DNA of 64,000 bases from Monomorium pharaonis (GCF_013373865.1 NC_050469.1:21568046-21632045); one strand, 5' to 3'. Counted from the first letter of the stretch, positions 12,471 to 26,490 are shown. Notes: generated from the sequence alone by a model not told the origin. Numbers and translations: made by a program.

Positions 12471-15400
12471 TCACGATAAAAATTGGATTTCTTTCAATCG
12501 TATAAATATTATCAAGTATATTTTAAAAGATGTAAATAAGAATGACATATTACCGACATCTGAAAAAATTTTTTTGCTGACATAGACAGATTTTTTGATG
12601 TCACAACCAAAATGTATCGTTAATTTTTGTATCTGCTAGAATTTTGGCTCTCACGTATAGAATCAATAAATTTTGCTTCCGTCAGTTAAATTGATTAAGT
12701 GCAATACATATACATATCACAGTATTTGCTAATCATTTAGCTACCTCGGCTCATTTTTATACATATATAATTTCTGTTGAACTTGCAAGATCATTTCTTT
12801 GACTGAAGTAATTGAATAATATCATTTACGATAGTTTAAAAAAATTAACCGTTGACCGCTAACTTCATTGTTTATAAATAATTTCTCGCAATTAGATCTA
12901 GCGTTTGATTATATGTCTCTTTTAACGTTCATTTTTTATTAAATTTTAAAAAAGCTTGATACACTTAGTGTTATATTAAAATAAAACATAAATAAAACTA
13001 AAGATTACCTAAGGTGTATTTTGCACCTGCAATATATATAATTATCATATATAATAATAATAAAGAATAGAATATACGTGTATAATAAACACATAGTGAA
13101 AAAGATTACGTTTGATGGCAAATGGCATTCACACTTTCAAAAGTCGTCTGACGCAGTACAATGTATCTTTTTACATCGATATCGCATACATCTTTGCTAT
13201 GTTAAACATTAATACTTGCAATTCCGAATGCAGGTTGCATTCTTCTTGTCAAGGGCATGCAATTACCGAATGCTGAGTCACATTGCTACATGCGTGCCGG
13301 CTGTGAAAAAGATCAACAACATTCTCGGGCAGCAAACCCGCTCTTGCCATTTCCCACCCTACAACTTTTCACTTTCGCAATTGTCTCAGTACCTTGACGC
13401 AATCAGTACGTAAGCACAATTTTTCAAATCGATATATTCACGGCTAGCGCTGAATGGCGTGAAGCTGAAATCCTGTTTTGCTATTTGCGCGATGTTCTCT
13501 CTGTACCCGCGAGAAAACCTAAAATAATAACCGACAATCTAAATCTGTTTTAATGGCTGTAACATCGGCCGTAATAGTCTGTTCCAACAAACGTTAATTA
13601 AATGCACGCGCAAGTTCTTTCGCAAACGTTTATAATTTCTATTAAAAAAAAAAAAAAAAAAGAGGCGCTCTCCGTATAATACAGAGGATGAAGAAATTCT
13701 CGTTGTCCGATCTTACGCTGCGGCAACACCGGTGAGTATCGCAACAGCAAGAAGAGCACGTAGAGAAAGAGAGAAACGTAGGAAGAGATTGTGAGCAGGT
13801 GGAGCCGGAGGGAGGAGAGAGAGAGAGAGAGGAAGCGGGAGAGAATGTAGGAGCGAACTCGGGCTCGCCGACTTATAAATAAATCTCGATCGCGTGGCTC
13901 TTCTCCCCACCTAGCAACTCGCGTGCAGCATCCCTGCCCGGCTCTCCTGCCGCGCTCTTCTTCTTTCCCTTCTGCTTCCACCGTTCGACTTTACCTTAAA
14001 CTCCAGCGAGCTACCAGAGCAGGTAACATAGGAGCAAATCGCTCCGATAACATATCCCCCCGACGCACGCTGATAAACGTATAATTAATGTACATATATT
14101 TAATGTACGCGATGCGATATAACCGCGATTACTTTTGTATTTAATCTCGATATTATATTTTTGCCGAATCAACCAATAGTTCTTGGATTTTATGTACCTT
14201 GACTCGATCGCCGCCTCTTTTTTTTTCGTCAGCGCGATTGTAAAAATCGCATCGATAATTCAAGAGTTCCGCAATTAACGACGGTAGCCGACATTACTCT
14301 ATCAAATGACCCGTTGCGAGCTGAAACTGCGGAAATCTCCGGGAAAGATTAAAATCACGTAAAGTACATTTTCCGTCGCGGAAGGGAAGTTATTAGCCTC
14401 ATTATTTGCAATGAGAGTAAAGGGGTACGTGTCCGGGGGAACTCCGCGCGTCACCGCCTTTGTCGCGAGCCACGGGCTAAATAATAATTCGAAAGCGGTG
14501 AGATCTTCATAACTGATAATAAACTCTGAAGGGGCATCAGCGATACGGCGATATTAGAATGATCGGATACTCCTGGCGCGGTAAGTACAATTATTTGCAT
14601 CGGCGATTACCGCAAACGTATCGCCGCGGAAAACTCGTTTGCCGTCGTTGATGCGCCTTCTTCTTGCTCTTCTTCTCCCTCTTCTTCATCGAGGTGTACC
14701 AACGGCGTTCTCTAGGAGCGCCTCCCGCCTCCCTTGCGTCGCGCACGATTATCTTACCCTACGTGGCGCGCGGCGGAAACCTGTTCGCCCGTCCGAGAGG
14801 CGACGTCTTCTCGGCGGAATCAATTATATATTTCGTTATTTTATTTGTTTAACGACGTAGCGCTAATCAACGCGCGAGGCTCGCGCGCGCGCCACCACGC
14901 GCCCGACACATCCGCTCGAAACAGCGGGAAGTGGAGGAGAAGGGGGATGTAGTAGCCGCGCGATCCCCAGGATCGATGGTGTAACGACACGCGGGCTAAC
15001 AAATTCGTCTCCAACTGGGAAACCGTGTCCCACGACGGTTCAAATTAACCGCTACCGATACGCCCATTCCGATGCGCGTGTGCGTATTAAACTTGGAGAT
15101 ACATCGCGCGATGTGAGAAAGGTCCGCGGTATTGAATTCATTTATTCCTCTAATTTGCATACACGCGTCTCTCCCTCCGCGTTAAACTCCACGACGGAGA
15201 TAAATTCCGAATTATGGATTCATACCTCATCGGCTACCACATAATGATATATATCTATATTATTCGTGTAACGGTAACGTGAAATGGTTGCTCGCTAATG
15301 CTATGTTTCACACGTTCCATTATAAGTAACAGCCACGCACCGAAGATGATCTAACGGATAAATATAATGCTAAGGAAAACGCTAATCTACGACACTAACG

Positions 15401-17325
15401 ATATTGTGCCTGAGCGCGTTCCGAACGAAAACTCCCCTTGCTGGAGGTGAGACGCGAGACTCGATGAGACAAGAAAGAGGAAAGCAGAAAAAGAAGCGAG
15501 AAGGAGAACGGGGAGAGGAAGGTAAAGAAAAAGATTTTAAAAAAAGCAAAATAGGAAACTGGTCTGCGGACGGTGTAAGACCGATCGGAGTAAGAAAATG
15601 GTGAAAGAAACGCAGCTTTCATCGCGGAAGGACTATAAGTGACAGATATCCCTTGAGTACCAGCAATCATGTACGAGTTAATGAGTGAAGATGGCATTCA
15701 ATGAAAAAATTAAAGACTAATGAGCTGCACGCAAATGAATCACCTCGTAATTATTATTACTTGCAGTAGTCGCTATTGCGTGTTAAATCGCGGATAATAA
15801 AATTTGTAAGAAAAATCGTTAGATTAATGTCACACCGGCGCGCATCAACTTGCTCTCTCACAGGTTTCGCCGTTATTCAAGAAGGGAAATGGCAAGGTGC
15901 TACATTTCCTGAATATGGAACGTAGCTTCGATCTATATTTGAAAGTTATCGTTATTTGTTTCTTTTTCGCGCCGAGAAACTTCAGCTAAGCTATAATGCA
16001 ATTTAAGTGTTAAGCTCATTATAATGAAATGCAATGTTTATTTTCAAAAGTAAGATATCGATAAAACGTTTCGCGCATAACTCAGACTTGTGTTATACTG
16101 GCTGTTTATTTGTTAAACAGAGAGATAAAGTAATGTTTTTATTACTACATAATTTTTTGTCCATAACTCTAGTTTATGAATAGAGCAAATAAAATAAGAA
16201 GAGATATTTAAGTAAGGAAATACAAAGGACACTATTTTGTCCAAATAACAGAAAAGAGGTACCGAAAATGGAACAGGAAAAGACAAAAATAGCGGCTGGT
16301 TCATGCGAAATGGAGATGTAAGAGATGGCTAACTGGTGCGTGCCGGTCGTGTGATAAGTCTCGTGAAAGAAGACGTCGGGAAGGAAGAAAGAGAAAACGT
16401 TGCGAAGCGGGAGCAGAGATGAGAAAACGGATGGCAGTCCAGCGCTGTCAACTGGTTCACTCGGTCACTCCTACGCATCAGCTGTTAGGATGATCACCGC
16501 GAAACCGCATCTGTTACATAAGATGCCGCATATTCATCCGAAATCTATCATCGATATCGACACGCAAGCTGCAAATCAATGCTGTCCGACAGGGATTTGC
16601 ACGGAAATCATCGTACTTGATACGAAAATAAGATTCATATGGTAAAACATGTCAAAAGTAATCTAAATCTCTAATCTGTGAAAAAAATATCGATTACTTT
16701 AAAGTCTGACTGACTACAGATACCAACATTATTTGGTATCAAAGTATGTCAACAATTTTTGTAAAACAATATTAATATCAGCAAGGACAATAAAACATAA
16801 AGTATTATCAAATTCCATCTCCGATATATCAAATTTGATTTATAATTATTTCTTGAAATAACACTCACCTTATCTTTATCTGCAATTCGGACGATTTTAG
16901 TCTTTCATTTCTATCAACACTAAAAAAATGACTTTCTCATAAATATATTTTATTTCGTGCATACTTCGTCCTTAGGTACCATCCCATGTCACGTATTATC
17001 TCTTAAATAATATAAAAAAAAATTTATTGTCGATATAAATGTTTTCTTTCTATAAGCCACGATTTTCAATACTTCAACTAGTTGAGATAATATTTAACGT
17101 TAATTATTGTCCTTTTTTCATAATAATTATAGTTTCGTAAAAATAAAATAGATAAAGCTTATTATTTTTTCATACAAATATATATATATATAGTCATTAC
17201 GGCTGCATAACTTCAAACTTATCTCTTCACATCACATTTTATTCAATTAAAGTCGTATTATCACTGTAAACAGTATCGTTTACATAGAATTGCAAATGGC
17301 CGGAGCTACCCGATGACCGGGGCTA
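12471..17325. other. AT-rich sequence with GC islands at 13.6-15.3 kb
   Basis: Purine-rich and GC-rich stretches at 13670-13990 and 14360-15230 carry only chance frames. 15,700-17,325 is AT-rich. No RNA gene or protein domain recognised. Confidence 0.45.
13814..13832. repeat. (GA)n microsatellite
   Basis: About nine GA units in a GC-rich, purine-rich stretch. Confidence 0.85.
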
Positions 17326-17335
17326 CCCGACTTTC

Positions 17336-17653
17336 TGCACTGATCATATTCTACACAAAATAATTGTACACGATCAGAATATTCTACACAAATATATTGT
17401 ACACAAAAAAATTGTACGTGGAAAAACTGTGCACAAGAAATATTATCCTTGAATTAAAAATTGCGCACGGATATATTGTATAGAAAAAACAGGGTAGAAG
17501 ACAGTTTTTCTATGCACAATATATCCGTGTGCAATTTTTAATTCAAGGATAATTTTTGTGCACAGTTTTTTCACGTATAATTTTTTTTGTACAATATATT
17601 TGTGTAGAATCTTCTGATCGTGTACAATTATTTTGTGTAGAATATGATCAGTG
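17336..17653. mobile_element. Foldback MITE, 318 bp, with 10-bp target duplication
   Basis: The element is almost wholly one inverted repeat. Each arm is about 150 bp (left about 17338-17489, right about 17503-17653) around a short loop near 17490-17502. The ends read CACTGATCATATTCTACAC and its complement. The same 10 bases, CCCGACTTTC, flank both ends directly (17326-17335 and 17654-17663), as expected for a target-site duplication. Long inverted repeats with 9-10 bp duplications suggest a Mutator-like MITE. There is no transposase, so it is non-autonomous. Arm similarity is high, implying recent insertion. Confidence 0.8.
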
Positions 17654-18414
17654 CCCGACTTTCCCCTAATAAACAAACACAGAACAAATGAAAGTTAATT
17701 TATTACTTTATGTCACAATCTCATAATAAAAAGACGTTTCAACGCATGGAACTTTCTTAGCGATCCAACGTAAACTAACGGTTAAATCTTCGCATAATCG
17801 CAAAAAACGGATCATGAGTACGCCATATTCTAGTCGGATGCGGTAATAAAACCGCAGATTAGGAAATCGAGAAGACGGTTTTTATCAATCCAAGTGGATA
17901 GTTATAACTTTAAAACGTTTAAAACTACCAAAGAGCACTAATTTATAACCATGTAAATTATAAAAGAATAAAGAATTAAGCAAAAAAAATTAAAAATTAA
18001 GAAAAATTGCCATTTCTTCAGTTTTCTTAATTAAGGGATCAACGAATTTTCAAAAAAGAAATATATTTGTATTAATCTATAACATAATCTCTTTTTTATA
18101 GATAAATTCTTATCTATAATTGTTAGCAAGATTCAACACGTTTTTATTTGACTTTCTCTAAACGGTTTCTCCGAACATCTTTCTCAGCATAGTTGATACA
18201 TACAATTAGTAATACACATACTGTGACACTGTGTGAATAATAAAATGGACGATCATTTGATATGAATATATTATAATCGTCTTAGTCCATCTACATTTCA
18301 GTGCAGATTATGTCGGAATATTTTTATTGGTACACTAAGACAACCTTTAGTACAACATTTATCACAGGCTCATTGCATTTCCATCGCAATTCCATGGTTC
18401 CGCGAGATGTAATA

Positions 18415-18825
18415 AATTGATCAATAAAATAACCGAAAAAATAACAAATAACTTACTATGATAATAATTCATCCAAAAAATAATTTGTTGGAAAACAAAT
18501 TAAAAGCAACAATTGTGACAATTTACTATTTAATGAATATAAAAACACATGTGCACACGATGTCATTCACAAATATAATTGCTGAGATATGAAGAGAAAT
18601 GATAAATTCCTGGAGATCTACACAATTGACATGGAAGAAAACGTAATGTAGAAAATACATGTATCACAGTAATGCTACTAAAATATATTATTCTTTTGCA
18701 ATATTTCTTAATCATTCTTTGTATTTGTACAGTTACAATGAAAAACAAAGATTCTGTTAATTCCTAATAATTTAAATTTCTAAAAATCAAGAAGGTCAAC
18801 AAAAGTAAATGTTATTACAAATGTG
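18415..18825. repeat. Diverged dispersed repeat, copy A
   Basis: Shares ordered blocks with 25435-25930 and 26073-26490, including ATAAATTCCTGGA, ACTACTAAAATATAT (one mismatch here), an AATCATTCTTTGTATTTGTAC-like block, AACAAAGATTC and AAATCAAGAAGG. Similarity is interrupted by many indels. No coding frame. It probably represents an old transposon family I cannot name. Confidence 0.5.
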
Positions 18826-18826
18826 A

Positions 18827-18827
<1 letters not shown>

Positions 18828-18862
<35 letters not shown>
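18828..18862. repeat. (TG)17 microsatellite
   Basis: Perfect TG run at the end of repeat copy A. Confidence 0.95.
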
Positions 18863-18865
<3 letters not shown>

Positions 18866-19941
18866 CACAATTAAACAATAACAAATTTCTTAATTAGAAT
18901 CATGTGTTGAGTTTCATATTTTTCGTTATTTAAATAAAGCGTAATTTATTCAAACAATGTTAATTGCAATTTATTTTCCACTTTCAGATTAAATGCATGA
19001 AATGATATGTGAATCGTCGGATGTATATTGAATGATTCATAGAGGTTCGTTTTTTTTCGCATTATTATCACATTTCAATGAGATTCCATCATAATCTGTG
19101 ACAATAAAATGCACGTCGCGTATGACTAATATCGAGAGTGTTGTGCAAAGTTCAAACAATTGTTGTTGTGACTATTAATACGCACGATCATAATTAACCA
19201 TGTGTTCGCGAGTGTTATGGTGCAACAAAAAAACCGGAGAAAAAAAATAGAAGCTCGGAAGACCGGTGATGCAAAACAAGTGAGATAATAGATTTATTAC
19301 TTATTTATTATTTATTACACGCGCAAAATTATCTTATGATTTTTTTTTAAATATTTTATTCGTAAAGTTATTACTGTAATTCGAAAGAATTAGGTTACTA
19401 TTAATATTTAATCCTGTATGCATACAATCCTGTAATACATCAAGTTTATGCATACGGTGACTTATTATATATTCTATATGTAGAGATAAGTTTTTTTTAG
19501 TGTAGTTAAAAAACAATATAAAGTATTAATATTGTTATTAGGTCAATCTTATTATTAATTGTGTATAATTAATTCGATTTTTAAGTTTTTATTACAGCTT
19601 AGATAATTAACAATAGTAACAAAAATTTGAAAATATAAAGAGAATAAAATAATAATATAATATAATAATAAAAATACTACTTTAAAATATAAAGTTTTAT
19701 TTATTTTTTCATATTGTTTGAATCATAGAATCTGATGACCAAACAATATGTTTGTGTATATATGTATATCTAAATAGATTTAAGATAAATTGTCATCTAT
19801 AAAACACAATAAAGTTAGTTAAAAGTCGTTATGTATTTCTTTTCTTTCTTCAAATAAAAATCGTCTGCGTTTATAATTCTTTTCAGGATTAAATATTATG
19901 TAATAAATTACGTAAAATAATGAAGGGATATGCATATATTT

Positions 19942-19963
19942 TATATATATATATATATATATA
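19942..19963. repeat. (TA)11 microsatellite
   Basis: Perfect TA run in AT-rich sequence. Confidence 0.9.
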
Positions 19964-20810
19964 AAAGCAAGAAATGTTTCATAGTTATATATTAATAACA
20001 ATTAGAATAGCGTCATTAAATTGCCAGTTCGTATTAATTAAAGCTTACGAACGTATTGATAAGTAAATACATCGAAACTATTAAATATTATTAAATATTT
20101 TATATTATTAACTATTCGAAACATTAATTATTAAAAATAATTAAGTATTAACAAATCAAAAATTTTAAAATAACTACTGAAATAAACTTCGCATAATTTA
20201 TTTAACTTAATTAGAAGATAGAAATCGATGCGCGATATTACTAATCAAAACTTTAATCATTCATAATTCAAATTAAATTTTTCGACTCCAGAATATAAAA
20301 CGCATGGTAGTTATGGGGCACACCCTGTTTATTAATTTATGCAAATCGCAACTATCAATTTATAAGATCGACACAAACACATCAAGCAGTACGTCGACTC
20401 GTCTTATCGACGCTTCTTTTCGCGCGCTGGTGTATCAGGTCCAGTGCCCACGCGCTTCTCTTATCGAAGCACTCGACGCATGCTCTGGCTGTCGAGTCGA
20501 TCGTAACGAAAAAGAGATACATTGATTAAACCGGTCATGTAAAAAGTTATACCGCAACAAGTTTAGACTTAACTGCTAAAAGTAGATCATTTATTCAGCA
20601 AAAGGCGCAGATAACTTGCATCGCATAAAATCTCGTTATGAAATACGATGATCGCAAAATTTATTCGATAGTCGCTATCTGTTTTAATATGTTGCGTGAC
20701 GCGAGTGTTCGAAGATTTGGAATTAGTTTTACATAAGTTGTATATAAGTAGATAATCTTTGCTAGAGGCTACTTAAGATACAATGCTATGTACATTTCTG
20801 TACATAATTG

Positions 20811-20910
20811 CCAATATAAAAAATATTAAAAACCGGTCGCAAATAATTTTAAGTTTGTGAGAATACATTTCTGCACGAATAAATATTTATTCAAGTAAAA
20901 TTTCATCAAC
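20811..20910. repeat. Local duplication, first copy
   Basis: Shares CCAATATAAAAA, AAAACCG, AATTTTAAGTTTG, ACATTTCTGC, TTATTCAA and a following AAATTTC/AAAGTCTT stretch, in the same order, with 21062-21172 about 250 bp away. Confidence 0.5.
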
Positions 20911-21061
20911 TGACTAAATTTACCAAATACTATTATTATTAATATCACCTTATGAATATTATTTTATTCCTTGTTTAAAATTGCATTTCTTTAAAAAAAT
21001 CTGGTTCTCTACATATAAAATATACGCAATAAATCATTACGTATACATAAACCGTGCATAC

Positions 21062-21172
21062 AATCAATATAAAAACCGATTACAAGTAATTTTAAGTTTG
21101 CAAAAACATACATTTCTGCTTGTGTGTGTGTGTGTGTGTGAGTAAACATGTACTTATTCAAATAAAGTCTTT
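21062..21172. repeat. Local duplication, second copy, with (TG)10 insert
   Basis: Same block order as 20811-20910, but with a (TG)10 tract at 21121-21140 directly after the shared ACATTTCTGCT. Confidence 0.5.
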
Positions 21173-21739
21173 TAGAGAAATGATAAAACCAGACAGCAGG
21201 ACGGTCATATTAACACGTTTACAAAATCTGCGAATTGTTGTATAATTCTGCGTAAAAATCAGTAAAAGGAAATACAGTTGTTATTGGCAAATATGAAGCA
21301 AATTCCAGGTAAAAATTAATTCTATGTGAATATCATAGATACAATCAATAGATCAGAATCGACGCGGAGACAGAACGGGTTTAAGAAAGGAAACTCTCGG
21401 TCGCCACAGTTTAACGCGTATTAGTCACTGGATAATATGGAAATTATCGCCTTTTAAAGAACGTGAATCATGCTTGCCAATGAGCTACAAATGCATATAG
21501 CACAAGAGTATGTATATACATATTCGAAAGCGGTTACAATGTTAATACAAAGAGTGATAGCTTTCGACAAGTGTAGCGGCCTTACAGAATAGTGAAATAT
21601 GAGGAGATAAACTAATGCTCTAATAATTAAAGAATAAAGATTTATGACCCTTACGTTCGTTTAGAATTATTTACCTGGAATACGCATATACATACATGTG
21701 CTGTGATATCTTTCGAGAGAATATAAAACACGTTATTAT

Positions 21740-24700
21740 TAGTGATTAATGCGCGTGCGATAATCCAGAACCTCTTGTAAAGTCGCACGATATACGGGAA
21801 GCGGGAAATTTCCTCTTTCCGGGATGACCGTTTTTTCGAACGGTTAAATAAATCGTCAAATAGAAAAATTTGAAGGCCTCTATGAGAAATATCCGATTAT
21901 CGCGTGTTGAATGCCGCGTGGGAAGCGTGCGTTTCCAGTATCCGTCGTTGATAGCTTCCAGTGTTCGACGTCCGAGATTCTCGGACGGGAACACAGTATT
22001 CCGCAACGATTAGCCACGCGAGAAAGGACGAAGTTACACGCATGTACCGCCGTATGAGTAGCTAGCGCGGCTAGTTTTTTTTTTTCTTCCTTTCCTGTAT
22101 ATATCGCCGAGAGAGGATGAATGAACCCAGCAATTTGTTAGGAGCGGGGACCGAGCAACGCGTTGCAGCTACTCAGCCCCCATTATCTCCGTAATCTCTC
22201 TCTCGCGGGAGACCAGAAGCCGCGGTCGAACGGAGGCGAGCGGCCATCCAGGAGAGAGAAAGAGAGAGAGAGAGAGGGGGGGGAGACTCAGCCGCGCCAG
22301 CTTAACCATAATACGTTGGCGGAAAGAGGATTCTGTATTGCAGATACACCACATAAAACCGGGAAGACCGGGCCCCGGCTGGAAGTGCACGCGCCCCGCA
22401 TCGCGCCACGCCAGAGTCGAGCGCGTCCGTCTTCTCTCGTGCATTTCGAAATTGGAAGACACGTCATAAGCTACAATTAATTCGTAATTTATTGCGCCGC
22501 TCTGTTTGGAATCAGCCGCGGCAATGCGGGATCTCGCTGCGAATTAGCGATTTAACCAATTTATACAGCTTCCCCCGTACTCCCTTTCGGCCGAGACTCG
22601 TCATTCATGTTTACGACCACCGTATAATAGGAAATATATATGCAAATCTTGTTGGTTTCATATTTATTAATTTTCATACATTTTAATACGCATTTTCATT
22701 AGTTTAACGTACACAACAAATACGTGGTGGCATCGAACTGTACATCAGATTAAATACGAAATAAAATCGCGAAGGTTGTTTAATATGTGCCTAATAACTT
22801 TGTTACCTGGCGTTTTCGATGGTATCTCTTTGATGTTTAAATGGGTAAATTATTTAATGCGATATATCGTTAAAAATGTAAGCGAAGAAAACGACTTGGT
22901 TCCGACATTTTCTTGCAATTTCATCATATGCTAATACATTTCACTCCATTGTAGAAATCGCGCGGCGCAAATTACGAAGACTAATGGGTTATTAAGACAT
23001 AATAATAATAATTTAATACGAATCGTATATTGCTATTAGAAATAATAATACCGCGAATATGATGAAGGATACGTGATGTAAATTATTTTTTATGAATACC
23101 TTCGTCCATTTTTATAGCGTTTCTCCTTTGCATATACCGCGATCCCTCATCTCGGCGGAGTAGACCACTTTCGTTCGGTTTAACTCTTTTTTTTTCCCCC
23201 CCCTTGAAACTAACGTCGATTCCGCCGTATAATTTGCGGGTATAGAAAATGCGAGGAGAGCGCGCATCTCTCTTAGATCGCGGAGGCTGGATTTAAGAGG
23301 TAGGGCAAGCTCGTAACGTATAAAGGGCGCAAGATAATCAATTACCTCGGCTACCGTCTTCCCGAGAGCAATAACATCGACCGGCTGTTGCCCGTTTCAG
23401 GTCGTGTACCTGTTGCAACCGCGCGCGTATATTTAATAGCATCCCTAATCGGCTACACCCGGTCGTAAGGGTCCCCCCCCCCCCCTTTATACTTTTCCGA
23501 GAGACGAGATAGATTCGAACGGTTCCAATCAAAATTAACTCGCTGACGATATTACTCTTTTTTTTTGGTCTTTTAACGAGACAGCCTATGGCTCCAAGCA
23601 AACTTTTAACAGAATTTCTTTGAGAGAGACAAGATTTTGAAAAATCAATAATTTTATATTTCCTTAATAATATATAAATAAGATATAAATGTATATCAAA
23701 GAATTAAAGTAAAAATCTATGTCGAAAGTCTAAGGTCCTTCTTTCCCTGTAAATTAAATTGGCTCCGCAAATTGTAATAATCTTATTAATGTAAACGTAG
23801 AACGTACATCTCTCTGAGAGCAAAACAAATATTATCTACCTATATACTTGTATATATTAATACTCCAAGATAATTAAACCGTTCCCTCGAAAAACAAGGG
23901 AAAAGATCGAGCGGCGTAGGAACGCAATTATAAAATACGTATCTGATTAAGATCGTTACAGATCGGCGTTAATTTAATCTCAGTCAAGCGAACGTATAGT
24001 ATATTCTCCATCGCAAGGACGTGATCCAATCGCCGTCGGCGATATCTCTGTCGTGCCGAATCACGGGGCGACCTTTCGAAACTTCTCTCTCATTTCTCAA
24101 TGTGATACCCGCGAACGCATAATTCGAGGAACGAACGGAGTCGGAAGGAGAGCGCGGAGGAAAAAAGGGACGGGAGAGAAGAGGACGGACGGACGAGCGC
24201 GGTTCACGTTCCCGATATATTAAGCTCGATATTCCGCGGCGGACGTTAAGAGGCTCGAAATGGCGAATAAACGTTCGATCGTAAAACGGTCGGCGCGGCG
24301 AGCCGTATCTTCTAGGGGTAATAGCGCGTGTGATACGCGCGCGCGTAGTCCCGGCTTACGTTCGTCCACCTTCCGTACCTCGTTCCGTGCCTCGGCCTCG
24401 CGCGTTTCTTCGCGATAATATAGCTATATCCAAGCGGTAGCAGCTACCGGGCACATTTGAGAAACGTTATTACGGAATGACTGTACAAAATGTAACAATA
24501 GCAATCAGAAGTAAAGTTCCCTCGTCGATCCGTGTGTCCGCCACGTTTCCCCCAATCTCTCGCGATTATGAAACTAATCTGACAATAGTTACTGTTATTT
24601 TTTGTTATTTTCCCACACGGTAACGCAATGCCGTGATTGTTTTCCGACGGTAACCAAATATTGGGTAAAAATTTTGATTGGTATTTTTTTTTCAAACATT

Positions 24701-25240
24701 AATCGTATCATCTTTAAGAGTAAGACCGCTTTAAACTTTCATGTGTTTGCACATCATCCCGCTTTCTGCATTCACCTCATCGAACCGAACGGATCCTCAG
24801 AATCCCCACCATTGCTCCGGGGGCTTCCACTCGATGTCTATCAAACCTCTTCCCTTTCGGGCTTCCTACTCGGGCTTTTAACTTCCGCGGACGTAACGTT
24901 ATTACATTTTACTCGTTTCAAACTGGAGAAACGCAAAGTGAAGATAAGGGAGGGGAAAAAGTGCGAGAGAGTGAGAGGGTACGACAGAACGAAAAGAAGA
25001 CGAAGTAGAAACGAGCTACGAGGGTTAAAGAGGGGAGACGAGGAATACCCTCGGGCTCGGCAGCATGATTACGAGCCGCAATTATGTCTCCGCCGGCTGC
25101 CGGCCACGCAGAGGTCGTCGAGTACAGTAGACCACGAAAGTTTCTTCGTTAATCTCTGGATGGGTCATTTCTTATTTCCTTTTTTATGTATCAAAGAAGA
25201 AAGAGATAACAATCTGAGCAATTGCTTTTAATAATTATGT
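21740..25240. other. GC-rich islands, no recognisable gene
   Basis: Islands at 21740-22640, 23100-23480, 24000-24410 and 24760-25170, with poly-C and poly-G runs. The 24602-25231 frame (plus) starts in AT-rich sequence and matches nothing I know. Confidence 0.45.
22252..22275. repeat. (GA)n microsatellite
   Basis: GA run followed by eight to nine G. Confidence 0.85.
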
Positions 25241-25434
25241 TGCACTACATCGAAAGAATATAATACTAACAATCTTATTTTCTTCTGTTCATTTCACATC
25301 TAGTCCCGTTAGTCAAAATTTGATGATGTGTAGATTACGTAACGCAACGTTTCAATATCAATCAATACAAACTTTAAAGCAACACTTAATCACGTGCCAT
25401 TCCATTAGATTCGGTACTCAACCTAGAAGTTCAT

Positions 25435-25930
25435 GGGATTGATGAATTGATAAATGAAATAATACCGTGAAAATGACAATTTGGTATGACAATATTTCAC
25501 CACAAAAATTGTTTATTGCAAAATTCAATAATTGTGTTTTATTGTGTGTTTGTTTTATAGTAAATATAAATAGTAACACACTTATGGATAAATCTGGCCA
25601 TACGATACCATTCACAAGAGTAACCTGAGATATAAAAAGAAATTATAAATTCCTGGATGTTGCAACATGTCACAATTGAGATGGAAAAATATATAATACA
25701 GAGTATGTACGTTGCAGGAATACTACTAAAATATATCCTCTTTTCTGATTTCTGCTCTATCTCTAATCATTTTATGTGTTTATATAGTTACAGCAAACAA
25801 CAAAGATTCCGTTGCAGAATAAAACAATATTACTTGTAATAATATACTTGCAATGGCAACAAACTTAATTTCGATGCTAACTTGAAACCTTTGATTTGAA
25901 TCTTGACTTAAAATAGATTGCAATAAATAA
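25435..25930. repeat. Diverged dispersed repeat, copy B
   Basis: Matches copy A from a TTGATGAATTGATAAATGAA-like start through TAAATTCCTGGA, ACTACTAAAATATAT and CAACAAAGATTCCGTT. It then continues with a segment (TGTAATAAT ... TTGACTTAAAAT ... TTGCAATA) that copy A lacks and copy C shares. Confidence 0.5.
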
Positions 25931-26072
25931 TTTAATATTTCTCATTTGACAATATTTCATAATATACAAGAATGAAGATTTTACAAAGTAACTAAAAGTA
26001 GGAACATATCGACAAAATAATACAACAATCCATAGCTTTAAAAATGCTAACAAGTTTATTATAATACAAATT

Positions 26073-26490
26073 TAATTCCTGTAATAATTTAAGTTTTTTT
26101 AGAAATCAAGAAGGCCATAATGTTATTACAAATATTCTTTAAATTTCATAGAATAAAAATACCGCCACTACAACTTTTCGAGTAAATTTCCACTCTAATA
26201 AAAGTTAAAGTTTACTCGATAAAAGTGATAGAAGTTATAAAATATAATTATAACGTAATCTTCTAATTCTAATTGTACTAACTACATGTATATTTTTTCC
26301 GATTTTTTCTTATTCTTTGTACTTATGCAATTACAGCAAGAAAGCAAGAAAAACAACAAAGATTTCGATCTGAAAACCGAAATCAATCATAATTGTTTGT
26401 AATACCTACAACAATAGTGGCAGACAATCTTGACTAGGACACTAATTTGGATTTTTTATTTGGATATCTGACTTGGATCTTGAAATGCAA
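26073..26490. repeat. Diverged dispersed repeat, copy C (fragments next to copy B)
   Basis: 26073-26140 matches the 3' end of copy A (AATTCCTGTAATAATTTAAG, AAATCAAGAAGGCC). 26290-26490 matches the CAACAAAGATT block and the downstream extension of copy B. The order suggests a tandem or nested arrangement broken by later insertions. Confidence 0.45.

Larger units (their letters stand above)
17664..21739. other. AT-rich repeat-bearing sequence
   Basis: Holds repeat copy A, TG and TA microsatellites and the 20.8/21.1-kb duplication. A small GC-rich patch at 20380-20520 has two TCTTATCGA motifs (GATA-type). No gene. Confidence 0.5.

Noticed and set aside
16869..16879. 11-base microexon on the minus strand between GCAG and GTGAGT
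   Set aside because: The donor is good, but the acceptor lacks a pyrimidine tract and there is no partner exon to test the phase.
24602..25231. 209-codon plus-strand frame
   Set aside because: Crosses from AT-rich into GC-rich sequence with a change of composition and matches no family I know.
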